DNA of 64,000 bases from Saprospirales bacterium. Its GTDB lineage: Bacteria > Bacteroidota > Bacteroidia > Chitinophagales > Saprospiraceae. The position numbers were made by a program, and so were the translations under genes. The stretch spans positions 1 to 64,000 of the forward strand of contig JADJBL010000003.1 of NCBI GenBank assembly GCA_016703765.1. Reading direction: 5' to 3'. The notes under the pieces were generated by a model, which was not told the DNA's origin, did not search any database, and saw only the letters and a list, made by a program, of their open reading frames with translations. The first letter of the stretch is position 1, and every line of letters starts with the position of its first letter. This document shows positions 53,551 through 62,406 of the stretch, piece after piece.

Positions 53551-54282
53551 TCAAAGGTTGCTGATACGCCGGATCACTTTGTAGAGCCGGGTATGAATAT
53601 TGACTTCTTCGATAAAGGGATCGTGTTCAAGGTGGTTGGCGGAGATCAGTTTCAAGTGCGTGACGCGGCCTCCGTGGAAGATGCGCTGGACGTATTTGAC
53701 CCAGAGCGTTCCGTTGTTGCGGATAGCGTAGATCTGGTTGTCCTTGACGTATTGAAGGTCTTCGGCTTCCCTGCACACGACGACGTCGCCGTCGATGATG
53801 AGGGGTTCCATGCTGTTGCCGTTGATGGGGAAGGCCACCAGCCCGGAGCCGCTCAGGCCGGGGAGGGAGAAATAATCCAGGTCTTCACCCCGGAAGCCGT
53901 CGACATCGACCGCCGAGCCGGCAAAGGCCTCGGTGGAGGTAAAGAGGATGTTGCCGTGATAGCCCTTTTCTGCGGGTTCGGACACGGTTTTGGGCAGATC
54001 GAACCCGAAGGGGGAGCCGAAACCGTCCAGCATATAGGATTCATTGACGCCATATTCCCGACAGAACCTGCGCGCCTGGGAGTAATTGATGACCCTTTTG
54101 TCGCCGTGGTTCAAAAAGGCGCGAATGATATGGCCGTATGCCCGGTTGCCCAGGATCTTCTCGGCAAAATCGCCCATACCCTTGCCGTTCCGATCGTTTT
54201 TCACAATAATGCCCCGTGCTTCCAACATATTGAAAGCCCGGATAAATCGATCATTTAACTGTAGCCGGTCTTCTCCGATCAT
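53551..54282 (-). CDS. S24-family (LexA/HipB-like) repressor or peptidase
   Basis: The 243-residue protein has an N-terminal helix-turn-helix (about 10-70) and a C-terminal S24 protease domain: VAFPINGNSMEPLIIDGDVVVCRE contains the catalytic Ser (NGNSMEP), and GTLWVKYVQRI contains the Lys of the Ser-Lys pair. A typical Ala-Gly cleavage site may lie in the stretch AFAGSAVDVDGF. It resembles phage-type repressors and LexA-like proteins of Bacteroidota, but no phage genes are nearby. It is divergent from parA with a hairpin repeat between. Confidence 0.75.
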   Translation of the reverse strand: MIGEDRLQLNDRFIRAFNMLEARGIIVKNDRNGKGMGDFAEKILGNRAYGHIIRAFLNHGDKRVINYSQARRFCREYGVNESYMLDGFGSPFGFDLPKTVSEPAEKGYHGNILFTSTEAFAGSAVDVDGFRGEDLDYFSLPGLSGSGLVAFPINGNSMEPLIIDGDVVVCREAEDLQYVKDNQIYAIRNNGTLWVKYVQRIFHGGRVTHLKLISANHLEHDPFIEEVNIHTRLYKVIRRISNL

Positions 54283-54471
54283 AAGAGGATGAGTTTTTGT
54301 TTGTAAAAATCATCGGGAGGATGAATTTTGTTGCAAGATAAAACAAATAATTTTACCCGGCAATACCTTTTAAAAAAAAATGTTCGTTTTGGGGGACGTT
54401 TGGAGGCTAATAGCTGGAGTATAGGCTAAAGTCCGAGGGAGATACAACGTTTCGTTTTAAATTGGTGACTG

Positions 54472-54525
54472 GTGACTGGTGAATAGTGACTGGTAAATAG
54501 TCACGAGTCACTATTCACCAGTCAC
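54472..54525. repeat. Inverted repeat with 20-bp exact arms before parA
   Basis: GTGACTGGTGAATAGTGACT (54472-54491) is the exact inverted copy of 54506-54525, and the flanks extend the similarity in shorter near-repeats (GGTGACTGGTGACTGGT before, AATCACTAATTAC after). It lies in the 297-base space between the S24 repressor and parA, where no gene is seen. The promoter of parA must lie within or close to it. Confidence 0.8.
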
Positions 54526-54579
54526 TAATCACTAATTACGCTTTATTCCTATCTTTACTCCCCGAACTGAAATAGAAAT

Positions 54580-55368
54580 ATGGGTAAAGTCATTTCACTG
54601 CTCAACCATAAGGGCGGTGTGGGAAAAACGACCAGCGCCATTAATATCGGGGCAGGTCTGGTGGAACTGGGCAAAAAAGTATTGTTGGTAGACCTCGACC
54701 CGCAGGCCAACCTGACGCTGTCCCTTGGGCTACCGCGGGAGAAGATCACCATTTACGAGTCCATCCGGGGCGAATCGGAATTGGTGCCCTACGCATACAA
54801 AACCAATCTGGACGTCGTGATCTCCTCGCTCGACCTGTCGGGGGCGGAGATGGAGCTCATCAACGAGGCGGGGAGAGAATACCTGCTTCGGGAGCTCTTC
54901 GAACCGGTGATCGGCGAATACGATTTCATCATCATCGATTGCCCGCCTTCACTTGGGCTGCTCACCCTCAACGCCCTGACGAGCAGCCACTACGTCATCG
55001 TACCGCTGCAAACCGAATTCCTCGCCCTCCAGGGACTGACGAAGATCAAACAGGTGATCGACAAGGTGAAGGTCCGTCTCAACAAAAGCCTCTATATCAT
55101 CGGCGTGGTGGCGACGATGTACGACTCGCGAAAGGTCCTCAACCGCGAGGTGGTGGACACCATCAAGAAGTTCTTCGGCAAAAGGGTTTTCAAAACCATG
55201 ATACGCGATAACATCGCCCTGGCCGAAGCGCCCTCCAAAAGGAAGGACATCTTTCAATACAGCCCCGGCAGTATCGGAGCACAGGACTACCTGGAGCTTT
55301 GCAAGGAATTGATCGAGCGGATCGAAAATGCCCCGGTGATGGAAGAAACGGAACCCGCCGAAGAATAA
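54580..55368 (+). CDS. parA: ParA/Soj-family chromosome partitioning ATPase
   Basis: The 262-residue protein has the deviant Walker A motif KGGVGKTTSAIN (about 11-22), Walker A' VDLDPQAN and Walker B IDCPPSLG, then a C-terminal membrane- or DNA-binding tail. The intact motifs make it a functional partition ATPase. Its gene is the usual chromosomal copy; the next gene is a small DNA-binding-type partner. It is 297 bases from the divergent S24 repressor, with a strong inverted repeat between them. Confidence 0.93.
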   Translation: MGKVISLLNHKGGVGKTTSAINIGAGLVELGKKVLLVDLDPQANLTLSLGLPREKITIYESIRGESELVPYAYKTNLDVVISSLDLSGAEMELINEAGREYLLRELFEPVIGEYDFIIIDCPPSLGLLTLNALTSSHYVIVPLQTEFLALQGLTKIKQVIDKVKVRLNKSLYIIGVVATMYDSRKVLNREVVDTIKKFFGKRVFKTMIRDNIALAEAPSKRKDIFQYSPGSIGAQDYLELCKELIERIENAPVMEETEPAEE

Positions 55369-55370
55369 TA

Positions 55371-55928
55371 TTGTTGGACTGGCAGTTTTTTGAAAGTGGC
55401 CAAGAAAAATTTACAGACGGTCTGGAAAGCCTCTTCCTCGATGCGAGGGAAGACTCCCTGTCCAAGCAAAGCCCCCTGCTGCTCGAAACCGGGCAAGGCA
55501 CGGAGGCCCAAAAACGCAGGGTCAAGTCCTCGTCCGGAAAGCATTTTTCCGACGAGCTGGAGCTGTTTTTCCAGGAATCCCTCCGGGAAAGCCTCGAAAA
55601 CGAATTGTCTGCCACTTCCTCCCAGCCCGACCAGTCCATGAAATCCGCCCGCTCGCGCCGCTCTTCCCGGCCGAAAGACGGCCTCGACGCCCTGATCCGC
55701 CGAACCATCGAAACCAGCGAAATCGACCTGCACTACGACGAAACCAAAAAACGGGTCGCTTTTACCTTCGACAAGGATAAACTCGAAAAACTCAAGCAAA
55801 TCGCCCGCCTTGAAAAAGCCTTCCTGAAAGACATAATCGCCAAGGTCGTAGCAGAGTATATCCGGGGGAATATGAGAAAAAAGCGGGAGGCCTCTAAACC
55901 TCCTAAACTAAATAAAGACCAAAAGCTC
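55371..55928 (+). CDS. Partner protein of ParA, no stop codon before the next gene
   Basis: The frame starts with TTG 55371 (or 55374), a few bases after the parA stop. The product has a charged linker (about 40-105), then a C-terminal domain DALIRRTIETSEIDLHYDETKKRVAFTFDKDKLEKLKQIARLEKAFLKDIIAKVVAEYI that resembles the small DNA-binding or oligomerising proteins coded after parA in Bacteroidota. No stop appears before the downstream signal-peptide gene at 55929, so the two are joined in one open frame. An indel in the CCTCCTAAACTAAATAAA repeat at about 55895-55915 is the likely reason. Confidence 0.55.
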
Positions 55929-57640
55929 ATGAAAACAACCTTACCTCTTTTCCTCCTCCTGCACGCAGCCTTCCTCCTTTCCGCCCAATCCACGACGGTT
56001 CGCGTGTACGAGATCTTCCAGGAAAAATGCCAGAGCTGTCACAGCCAGGCCGCTCCCGCTGCGGGGCTCGACCTGGAAGGCGCCGGCGCTACCCTCGAAG
56101 CCAGGGCCCTGGACGTGCGCGGCAACCTCTTCAATATTACCCCCTCCAACTCCTATGCGGCCTCTCAGGGGTACAAGCATATTTACCCCGGGCGACCCGA
56201 CCGGAGTTTCCTCTTCCGAAAAGTGAACCTGGGCATGGAGCCCTCTATCGTCCTCCACCCCGACGAGGGCGCGCCAAAGGACAACCCCGAGCTGAGCGAC
56301 CTCGAAAAGGAACTCATCCGGCAATGGGTCCTCTTCGGCGCCCCCGCCAACGGCGCGGTGGTCGAGGAACAACTGATGGTCGATTTTTACAACGGACAAG
56401 GACAGAAGAGTTTTCCAAATCCACCGGCCGCCCCTCTCCCGGCGAAGGCTTTCAACTCAAAATGGGGCCTTTTTATCTGGCCCCATCCGGCCAGCCCAAC
56501 GACGAACTGGAGTTCTTCCTCAAACACGAACTGCAACTGCCCAACGACGTCGAGGTCAACCGAATGGATATCAAGATGTCGGGCTATTCCCACCATTTCA
56601 TTCTCTATAATTTCACCTCCACCGGAGCGGCCAACAACGTGCCGCACGGCCTTCGCACCGAAGCCCTCCACCAGGATATCGGGCTGTTTGCCGCCGTGCA
56701 GGAAGCCACCGACCTCGACCTCCCCGAAGGAACGGCCTTTACCTGGGCAGATAACCTGGTCCTGGACTTCAACTCCCACTACATCAATTATTCCGCCGGA
56801 CAGGTTTACCAATCGGAAGCCTATATTAACGTCTATACTCAGCCCGTCGGCACCGCCGCGCAGGAAATGCAGGCCTCGCTGCTGGCCAATACCGATATTT
56901 TTATTCCCAACAACGGGGACATGGTTACCTTTACCCAGACCATCAACTACAACCTGGGGGAGGTCTATCTCTGGGGCGTGATGGGACATACCCACAAATA
57001 CGGCGAAGGATACAAAGTGTACAAACGGGTGAACGGCCAGCAGGGCGACCTGATCTACGACGCCTCCTGCGCCCAGGGCATTCCGGGATGCGTGTCCCCT
57101 TTCTTCGATTACCAGCATATCCCAATGCGGTATTTCGAGCCGCTCAAGCCCGTGCAGATGAATTTTGCCAACGGCCTCATCCACGAGGCCAGCTGGATCA
57201 ACGACGGCCCCACGCCCCTCACTTTCGGCCCTACCTACGACGACGAGATGATGGTGCTCATCCTCATGTACACGCTCGACTCCACCGGGGTGGTGATCGC
57301 GGATGCAGGAGAGCTGCCGCGGCCTTCCCCCGTCTCAGTTTCGGTGCAGCCCAACCCGCTGTCGGACGGAGCGCTTTTTGCCTTTTCCGAGCCGATGGAA
57401 AACGCCGCGTTCAAGTTGTACGACGCTGCCGGGAGCCTTCGCGCTGCAGTGGACGGAATCCAGGGCCGGGAGTGGTATTTTGAAAGAGGCGGCTTGCCCG
57501 ATGGCATCTACTTTTACGACCTGAAAGAGGAGTCCGGCAACAGGGCTCGCGGAAAACTAATCCTCAATCCAGATAACAAGGGTAGTCGACCGGACTGCAT
57601 TTTGGACCGGCAGAAACGGAGCACGATCTCCTGCAAATAA
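55929..57640 (+). CDS. Secreted cytochrome c/copper monooxygenase-like protein with type IX sorting tail, frameshifted
   Basis: ATG 55929 starts a signal peptide (MKTTLPLFLLLHAAFLLSAQ). A cytochrome c-type motif follows (FQEKCQSCHS, CXXCH at about 34-38). After a frame change near 56408 the main part reads MDIKMSGYSHHFILYNF, LVLDFNSHYINYS and VMGHTHKYGEGYKVYK. These are the HH, HxH-type and HTH copper-ligand layouts of type II copper monooxygenases (PHM-like). A sorting domain at the end (VSVQPNPLSDGALFAF ... GIYFYDLKEESGNRARGKLILN) marks a type IX cargo. The role is unknown; a haem electron donor to a copper oxygenase would fit. Confidence 0.65.
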
Positions 57641-58128
57641 TCGGGCTTCAGCGGAAAAACCTGCCGCATGCTATCTCCGAAGCGGAGCGGATGGAGCAGG
57701 GATTTGGGACGGTGGAGCACGATCCGGCACTTTGGGCGAAAATGAATCACCCTCATCCCCACGCACTGGCGAAGGACGGGGACCTGCTGGCCGGGTATGC
57801 CCTGGTGATGCTACGGTCCTTTGGTCAGGAGATCCCCGTGTTGGCGCCGATGTTTGAGGAAATTGGTTCCATCCCTGAATTGAAAGACGGCTCCTGGTTT
57901 GTCATGGGCCGAGATATGCGTGGACAAGGCCTACCGTGGGAAGGGGTTTTCAAGGGTTTATACGAAGCAACTCAGGTCCAGATGCAGGGCCATTTTTCCT
58001 GCGTGGTCCAGAGGTGGCCTCGCGAATACCCGGTCTTTGCGGGCCCCGGCGGTTGGTTTTAAAGAACTTCGCAGTTACCCGCCCCGAACGGGGAACATTG
58101 GGAGATCATCTATTGGGATTGGAAATAG
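57595..58128 (+). pseudogene. GNAT-family acetyltransferase, frameshifted
   Basis: Reading across frames gives a GNAT protein: LLQIIGLQRKNLPHAISEAERMEQGFGTVEHD, then GDLLAGYALVMLRSFGQEIPVLAPMFEEI and DGSWFVMG, followed in the next frames by ICVDKAYRGKGF (acetyl-CoA-binding motif RGKGF) and NGEHWEIIYWDWK, ending TAG 58126-58128. No clear ATG exists; the first recognisable codons are near 57595, overlapping the previous gene's end. At least three indels are present. The substrate is unknown. Confidence 0.6.
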
Positions 58129-58130
58129 TC

Positions 58131-58979
58131 ATGAAAGACGCCGGCTTCGCCCTAATTTGCTTTTTTCTTCTGTCCGCCTGTGCCCTGCAAGCTCAGCCGT
58201 ATTCCCTCGAGCCCCGGCGCGAAGCCTGGATCGGGGCCGCCGGGTTCGCCCTGCTCGCCGCCGACCTCGGTTTGTCATCGGCCCTGGCTCCCCTGGACGA
58301 ACAGGCCATCGCCAAACTGGATCCGGGTGCTATCTGGAGCGTCGACCGCCCGGCGGTTAAACGGTTTTCCACGAGCGCCGATCTGAGGAGCGATTTCACA
58401 CTTGCAGGCGCAGGTCTTTTGGCGGGGCTGTCCGGCTTTTTAGCGCTGGAACAAAAGCCGTTCCGCAACGAAGGCCTCGTGCTGGGGGCGATCTGGCTGG
58501 AGACCAATATCCTAACCCTGGGAGGCACGCTTTTCCTGAAGGATGCATTCCACCGCACCCGCCCCTTTGTCTATAACCCCGATCTGGCCCTTGGACCAAA
58601 GCTGAAAAAGAACGCCCGGCGCTCTTTTATTTCGGGACATACCTCGCTTTCAGCGGCCAATTCCTTCTTCGCCGCCCGCGTTTTCTGCGATTATTTTCCC
58701 CAAAGCCGGTGGAAACCACTGGTCATCGGACTGGCGGCGGCGCTGCCGGTTTGGACCGGGCTGGAGCGCTATCTTGCCGGGCAACATTTTCCCAGCGATG
58801 CGTTGGCTGGGTATGGCCTCGGCGCCCTCTGCGGCTGGCTGACTCCGCGGCTTCACCTATTGAAAAAGACAAGACGGGAAAAGGACCATGCAAATTCTGC
58901 CTTTTTCGGAAGGAAGTCCAAGTGGATGGACTCTTTTGGTGAAATTTTGAAATCCTGTTGTATTTTTACCCTTCTCTAA
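58131..58979 (+). CDS. PAP2-family phosphatase
   Basis: From ATG 58131 the product is 282 residues: signal peptide (to about 20), membrane helices (for example LVLGAIWLETNILTLGGTLFLKDAFHRTRP), and the PAP2 motifs KDAFHRTRP, SFISGHTSLSAA (SGH with catalytic His) and RYLAGQHFPSDALAGYG. It likely dephosphorylates lipid phosphates such as undecaprenyl pyrophosphate or phosphatidic acid. The start follows the GNAT stop by two bases. The last about 40 residues look out of place and might come from an indel. Confidence 0.82.
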   Translation: MKDAGFALICFFLLSACALQAQPYSLEPRREAWIGAAGFALLAADLGLSSALAPLDEQAIAKLDPGAIWSVDRPAVKRFSTSADLRSDFTLAGAGLLAGLSGFLALEQKPFRNEGLVLGAIWLETNILTLGGTLFLKDAFHRTRPFVYNPDLALGPKLKKNARRSFISGHTSLSAANSFFAARVFCDYFPQSRWKPLVIGLAAALPVWTGLERYLAGQHFPSDALAGYGLGALCGWLTPRLHLLKKTRREKDHANSAFFGRKSKWMDSFGEILKSCCIFTLL

Positions 58980-59023
58980 TGTCGCCCGGAAAAACTGTTT
59001 CTGCCACCTCATAATTCAGGATT

Positions 59024-60126
59024 ATGTTATTCCAGCCCGACATTGAAACCATGCCCCTCGGCAAGCTCCGCCAACTCCAAAGCGAGCGTTTGCGCCACCT
59101 GGTGGCCTATGTGTACGAAAGAGTTCCCTTTTACAAAAAACAACTCGACGAGCACGGCATCCGGCCTTCGGACATAAAGGATATCGGCGACCTCCACAAA
59201 CTGCCGTTTACCAAAAAGAACCACCTGAGGGACAACTACCCCTTCGACCTGTTTGCCGCGCCCATGTCGGAGGTGATCCGCGTTCACGCCTCCAGCGGCA
59301 CCACGGGCAAACCCACCGTGGGGGGCTATACCCGCAGGGACAGCGGTATTTTCTCCGAAGTGGTGGCCCGCTCCCTGGCGGCCTCCGGGTGCAAGCCGGG
59401 GATGAAACTGCAAAATGCCTACGGCTACGGCCTGTTCACCGGGGGCCTGGGCCTGCACTACGGGGCCGAAAAGCTGGGCATGGCCGTCATACCCGTCTCC
59501 GGGGGAATGACCGACCGGCAGATCATGCTGCTGCAGGATTTTCAGCCCGAAGTCATGAGCTGCACCCCTTCTTATGCGCTGACCCTGTCCGAAGAGTTTG
59601 CCAAACGAAACATCTCCCTGGACAGCATTAACCTCAAGACTGCGATCCTGGGCGCCGAGCCCTGGCGTCTTCACCACCCTTACCAAAGAAGCCCTGCCCT
59701 TGCTGAGGTACTGGACCAACGACATCACCAATATCTATTACGAACATTCCAGCAAGCGCACCCACGTAAAAATGGGACCCATCCGGGGACGCTCGGACGA
59801 CATGCTGATCATCCGCGGGGTCAACCTGTTTCATACCCAGGTGGAGGACGTCATCCAGTATTTTGTGGAGTTGTCGCCCAATTACCAATTGGTCGTAAGC
59901 CGGGAGGGAATATGGACGAGGTGGAGGTGCGGCTGGAAATAAAGGATACTTTTCCGAAATATTGACCAGCACCACCGCCCACCAAGAACTACGGGGCCGC
60001 GTGGTCAAGAAAATCAAGGACAATATCGGACTGACGATGAAGATCACCCTCGAGGGACCCGGAAGTATTCCCCGGAGCGAAGGCGGAAAGCTGAACCGGA
60101 TCGTGGACCGGAGAAAGGTGTATTGA
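59024..60126 (+). pseudogene. Phenylacetate-CoA ligase-like protein with internal gap and frameshifts
   Basis: The first 216 residues are intact: PLGKLRQLQSERLRHLVAYVYERVPFYKKQLDE, the ATP/AMP-binding motif VHASSGTTGKP, GLHYGAEKLGMAVIPVSGG, and LKTAILGAEPW. After AEPW the frame shifts, and the sequence jumps straight to FTTLTKEALPLLRYWTNDITNIYYE. The roughly 60 residues that normally lie between, with the YG-[TS]-E adenylation block, are absent. Later pieces are GPIRGRSDDMLIIRGVNLFHTQVEDVI and the end GPGSIPRSEGGKLNRIVDRRKVY. The loss of a catalytic block suggests a pseudogene or a collapsed assembly. Confidence 0.7.
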
Positions 60127-60130
60127 ACGA

Positions 60131-62399
60131 TCAGGGCTTCAGAATAAAAACGGTCTTGGCCTGAGAGAGCCAAAAGGCTGTTTTTCTCCAGGTTTTTTCT
60201 CCAGCCATCCAGGCTGATGAGCATCAGATCCTGATTGTGAAGCCATTCGGGGTTCATGGATAATTTGTCGTACAGGGCGATGTGCTGGGGAGCGATTTGT
60301 TCGATGGAGCGGATGCTTTCCTTTAATTCCGGGGTCCTGCCGGATGGGCGCCGTTGACGTCGAGGATGACGACCTTGCCTCGCTGTCGTGGATCAGTTTT
60401 CGGCCGCAGGCCAGCAGGAAACTGTCTTCGGCCCGTAAAAGGGATGAAAACGTTCTCTATTTTCGGGGAGGCCCTTGTACAGAAGAATTCCCACGGGGGA
60501 TTTTGACCGAGCGCAGAATATAGCGGGAGCGGTCGTCCAACCCCGAATATTCCAAAGAGTTTTTCCTTCCCCGTCAGGTCTGGTAGAGTCTTTCGGGATT
60601 GATGATCTGGGTGGTAAATCCGAGTAACCTTCCCAGGAGAGTGCCCTTCGTAAACGGATTTCCCGATTCCGATGATCAGGAGGTCGAAATCGCCGAGGTT
60701 GGCGGTTTCGATCACCTCCCGGTCGATATCGTTTGCAGGTTTGAACAGGGTAATGAGCCCCAAGTCGAGCTCCCTTGCCTCCTCCCGGATGAGCTGAAAA
60801 GCTCTCCCGCTCGTATTCCTCCGCGTTGGAAAGGTTTAGGTCTGTACCCGGCGAAATATGGAGCGGTGACCAGGGCGTTGTTTTGGGATTTTTTGATCAG
60901 GCTATGCGCCAGGCGGAGCATGGCCCGGCCCTTTCCGGATTGGAAAAAGAGATCAGGATCTTGAATTTGGCATATTTGCCGATGTCTTTTGGAACGGCAA
61001 CCGGCTTTTTTCGGGCAAAATCTATTGATCAGATTGAGCGCCGGGCCCGTCAGCATCGTGGTAAGCAGGGCCATGATGACCAGCATAGCAACACCTTTGG
61101 GTTCAGGATGCCCAGGTCGTAGCCGATGTTTAGCACCACGAGCTCCATCAGTCCCCGCGTATTGAGCAGGGCGCTGATAATCAGGCTTTCCCGCCAGGGC
61201 TGGCCGATAAACCCCTAGCTGCCAATGCGCTGCCCCAAAACTTGCCCGCCATGGCGACGAGGCAGATCAGGGCGCAGACCTGCCACAGGAAAGGCTCGTT
61301 GAGCATTTCCGATCTGGGTGCGCAAACCGGTAAACACAAAGAACAAGGGCATCAGGAGCACCAGCGACACATCCTCCACCTTTCGATGAATACTCTACGA
61401 AAACCATTTTCGGCGGGCATAATGACGCCGGCCATAAAGGCTCCGAAAAAGCACGTGGATGCCGATGGCCTCTGTGATCAGGGAAGAAATGAGCAGCGTG
61501 ATAAAAACACCGCCACCACCGGCTTGCTCAGGCCCTCCTTGCCGGAGTACGTCGCTGATTTTTCAAAAAAGGCTGCACCACTTTAATAAAAGAGGATCAC
61601 GTAGCAAATCGCCAGCCCGATGGTGTAAAGCGCCCCCACCACAGAGCCCGCCTTCACGATGGCGATCACGGCGGCAAATGCACCAGGCGGTGATATCGTC
61701 CACGGCGGCGGCGGTGATGACCACCCCGCCAAGAGGGGTCTTCGTGAGCCCCCTTTCTGGACAATCCGGGCCAAAACCGGGAAGGCGGATACGCTCATGG
61801 CAATGCCCATGAACAGGGCAAAGGATAAAAAGGGCACATGAGGCCGCGAAAATTCCTCGTACAGAAACCATGCCAGCCCCACCCCGAGAAAAAAAGGCAA
61901 AATGATGCTCGTATGACTGACTACGACCGCCTCCTGAATCTTGTTTTTCATAATTTTAGGTCCAGTTCCATGCCCACCACGAACATGAACAGGATCAGGC
62001 CCACCTGGCTCAAAAATTGGATATTGGCCAATGACTTGGAAGGGAATACAAAACCGTAGAATTCGGGGAAATAATAGCCGATAAATGAAGGCCCCAGGAA
62101 TATGCCCGCCAGGATCTCCCCGATGACGCTGGGGTGGCCGATTTTCCGAAGGATAAACCCAAACACCCTGGCCACTACGATGATGACGATGATCTGGATC
62201 AGCAGGAGGCTGATCGGTTTGCATGACGTTGTTCTCCATCACCCCGAGGAAGGGCTGCCCAACCAATCGGCGCCGAACTAGGACCGGAGGAAATGGGTCT
62301 CTCCGCTTCCAGCGCCCTGCCCCGGACCAGGAGCAGGTTGATCAGCAGGAAAAGCCCGCCGATGCTGGTCGCGTAGAATATGATATTCCTCCATTTCAT
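60131..62399 (-). pseudogene. Cation/proton antiporter with UspA-like C-terminus, frameshifted
   Basis: ATG 62399 starts MKWRNIIFYATSIGGLFLLINLLLV. The membrane part continues in shifted frames: FGFILRKIGHPSVIGEILAGIFLGPSFIGYYFPEF (a CPA2/KefB-type block), SKSLANIQFLSQVGLILFMFVVGMELDL, and FALFMGIAMSVSAFPVLARI (the region with the functional NAD/ND-type motif). A soluble tail has FDLLIIGIGKSVYEGHS (USP-like glycine motif), with an end at TGA 60131. The length would be about 755 residues, matching antiporters that carry a universal-stress-protein domain. Six or more frame breaks are seen. Confidence 0.65.
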
Positions 62400-62406
62400 C
62401 GGGAGA

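Noticed and set aside
53551..54282. Prophage signalled by the S24 repressor
   Set aside because: No integrase, portal, terminase or tail genes are visible on either side; neighbours are housekeeping genes.
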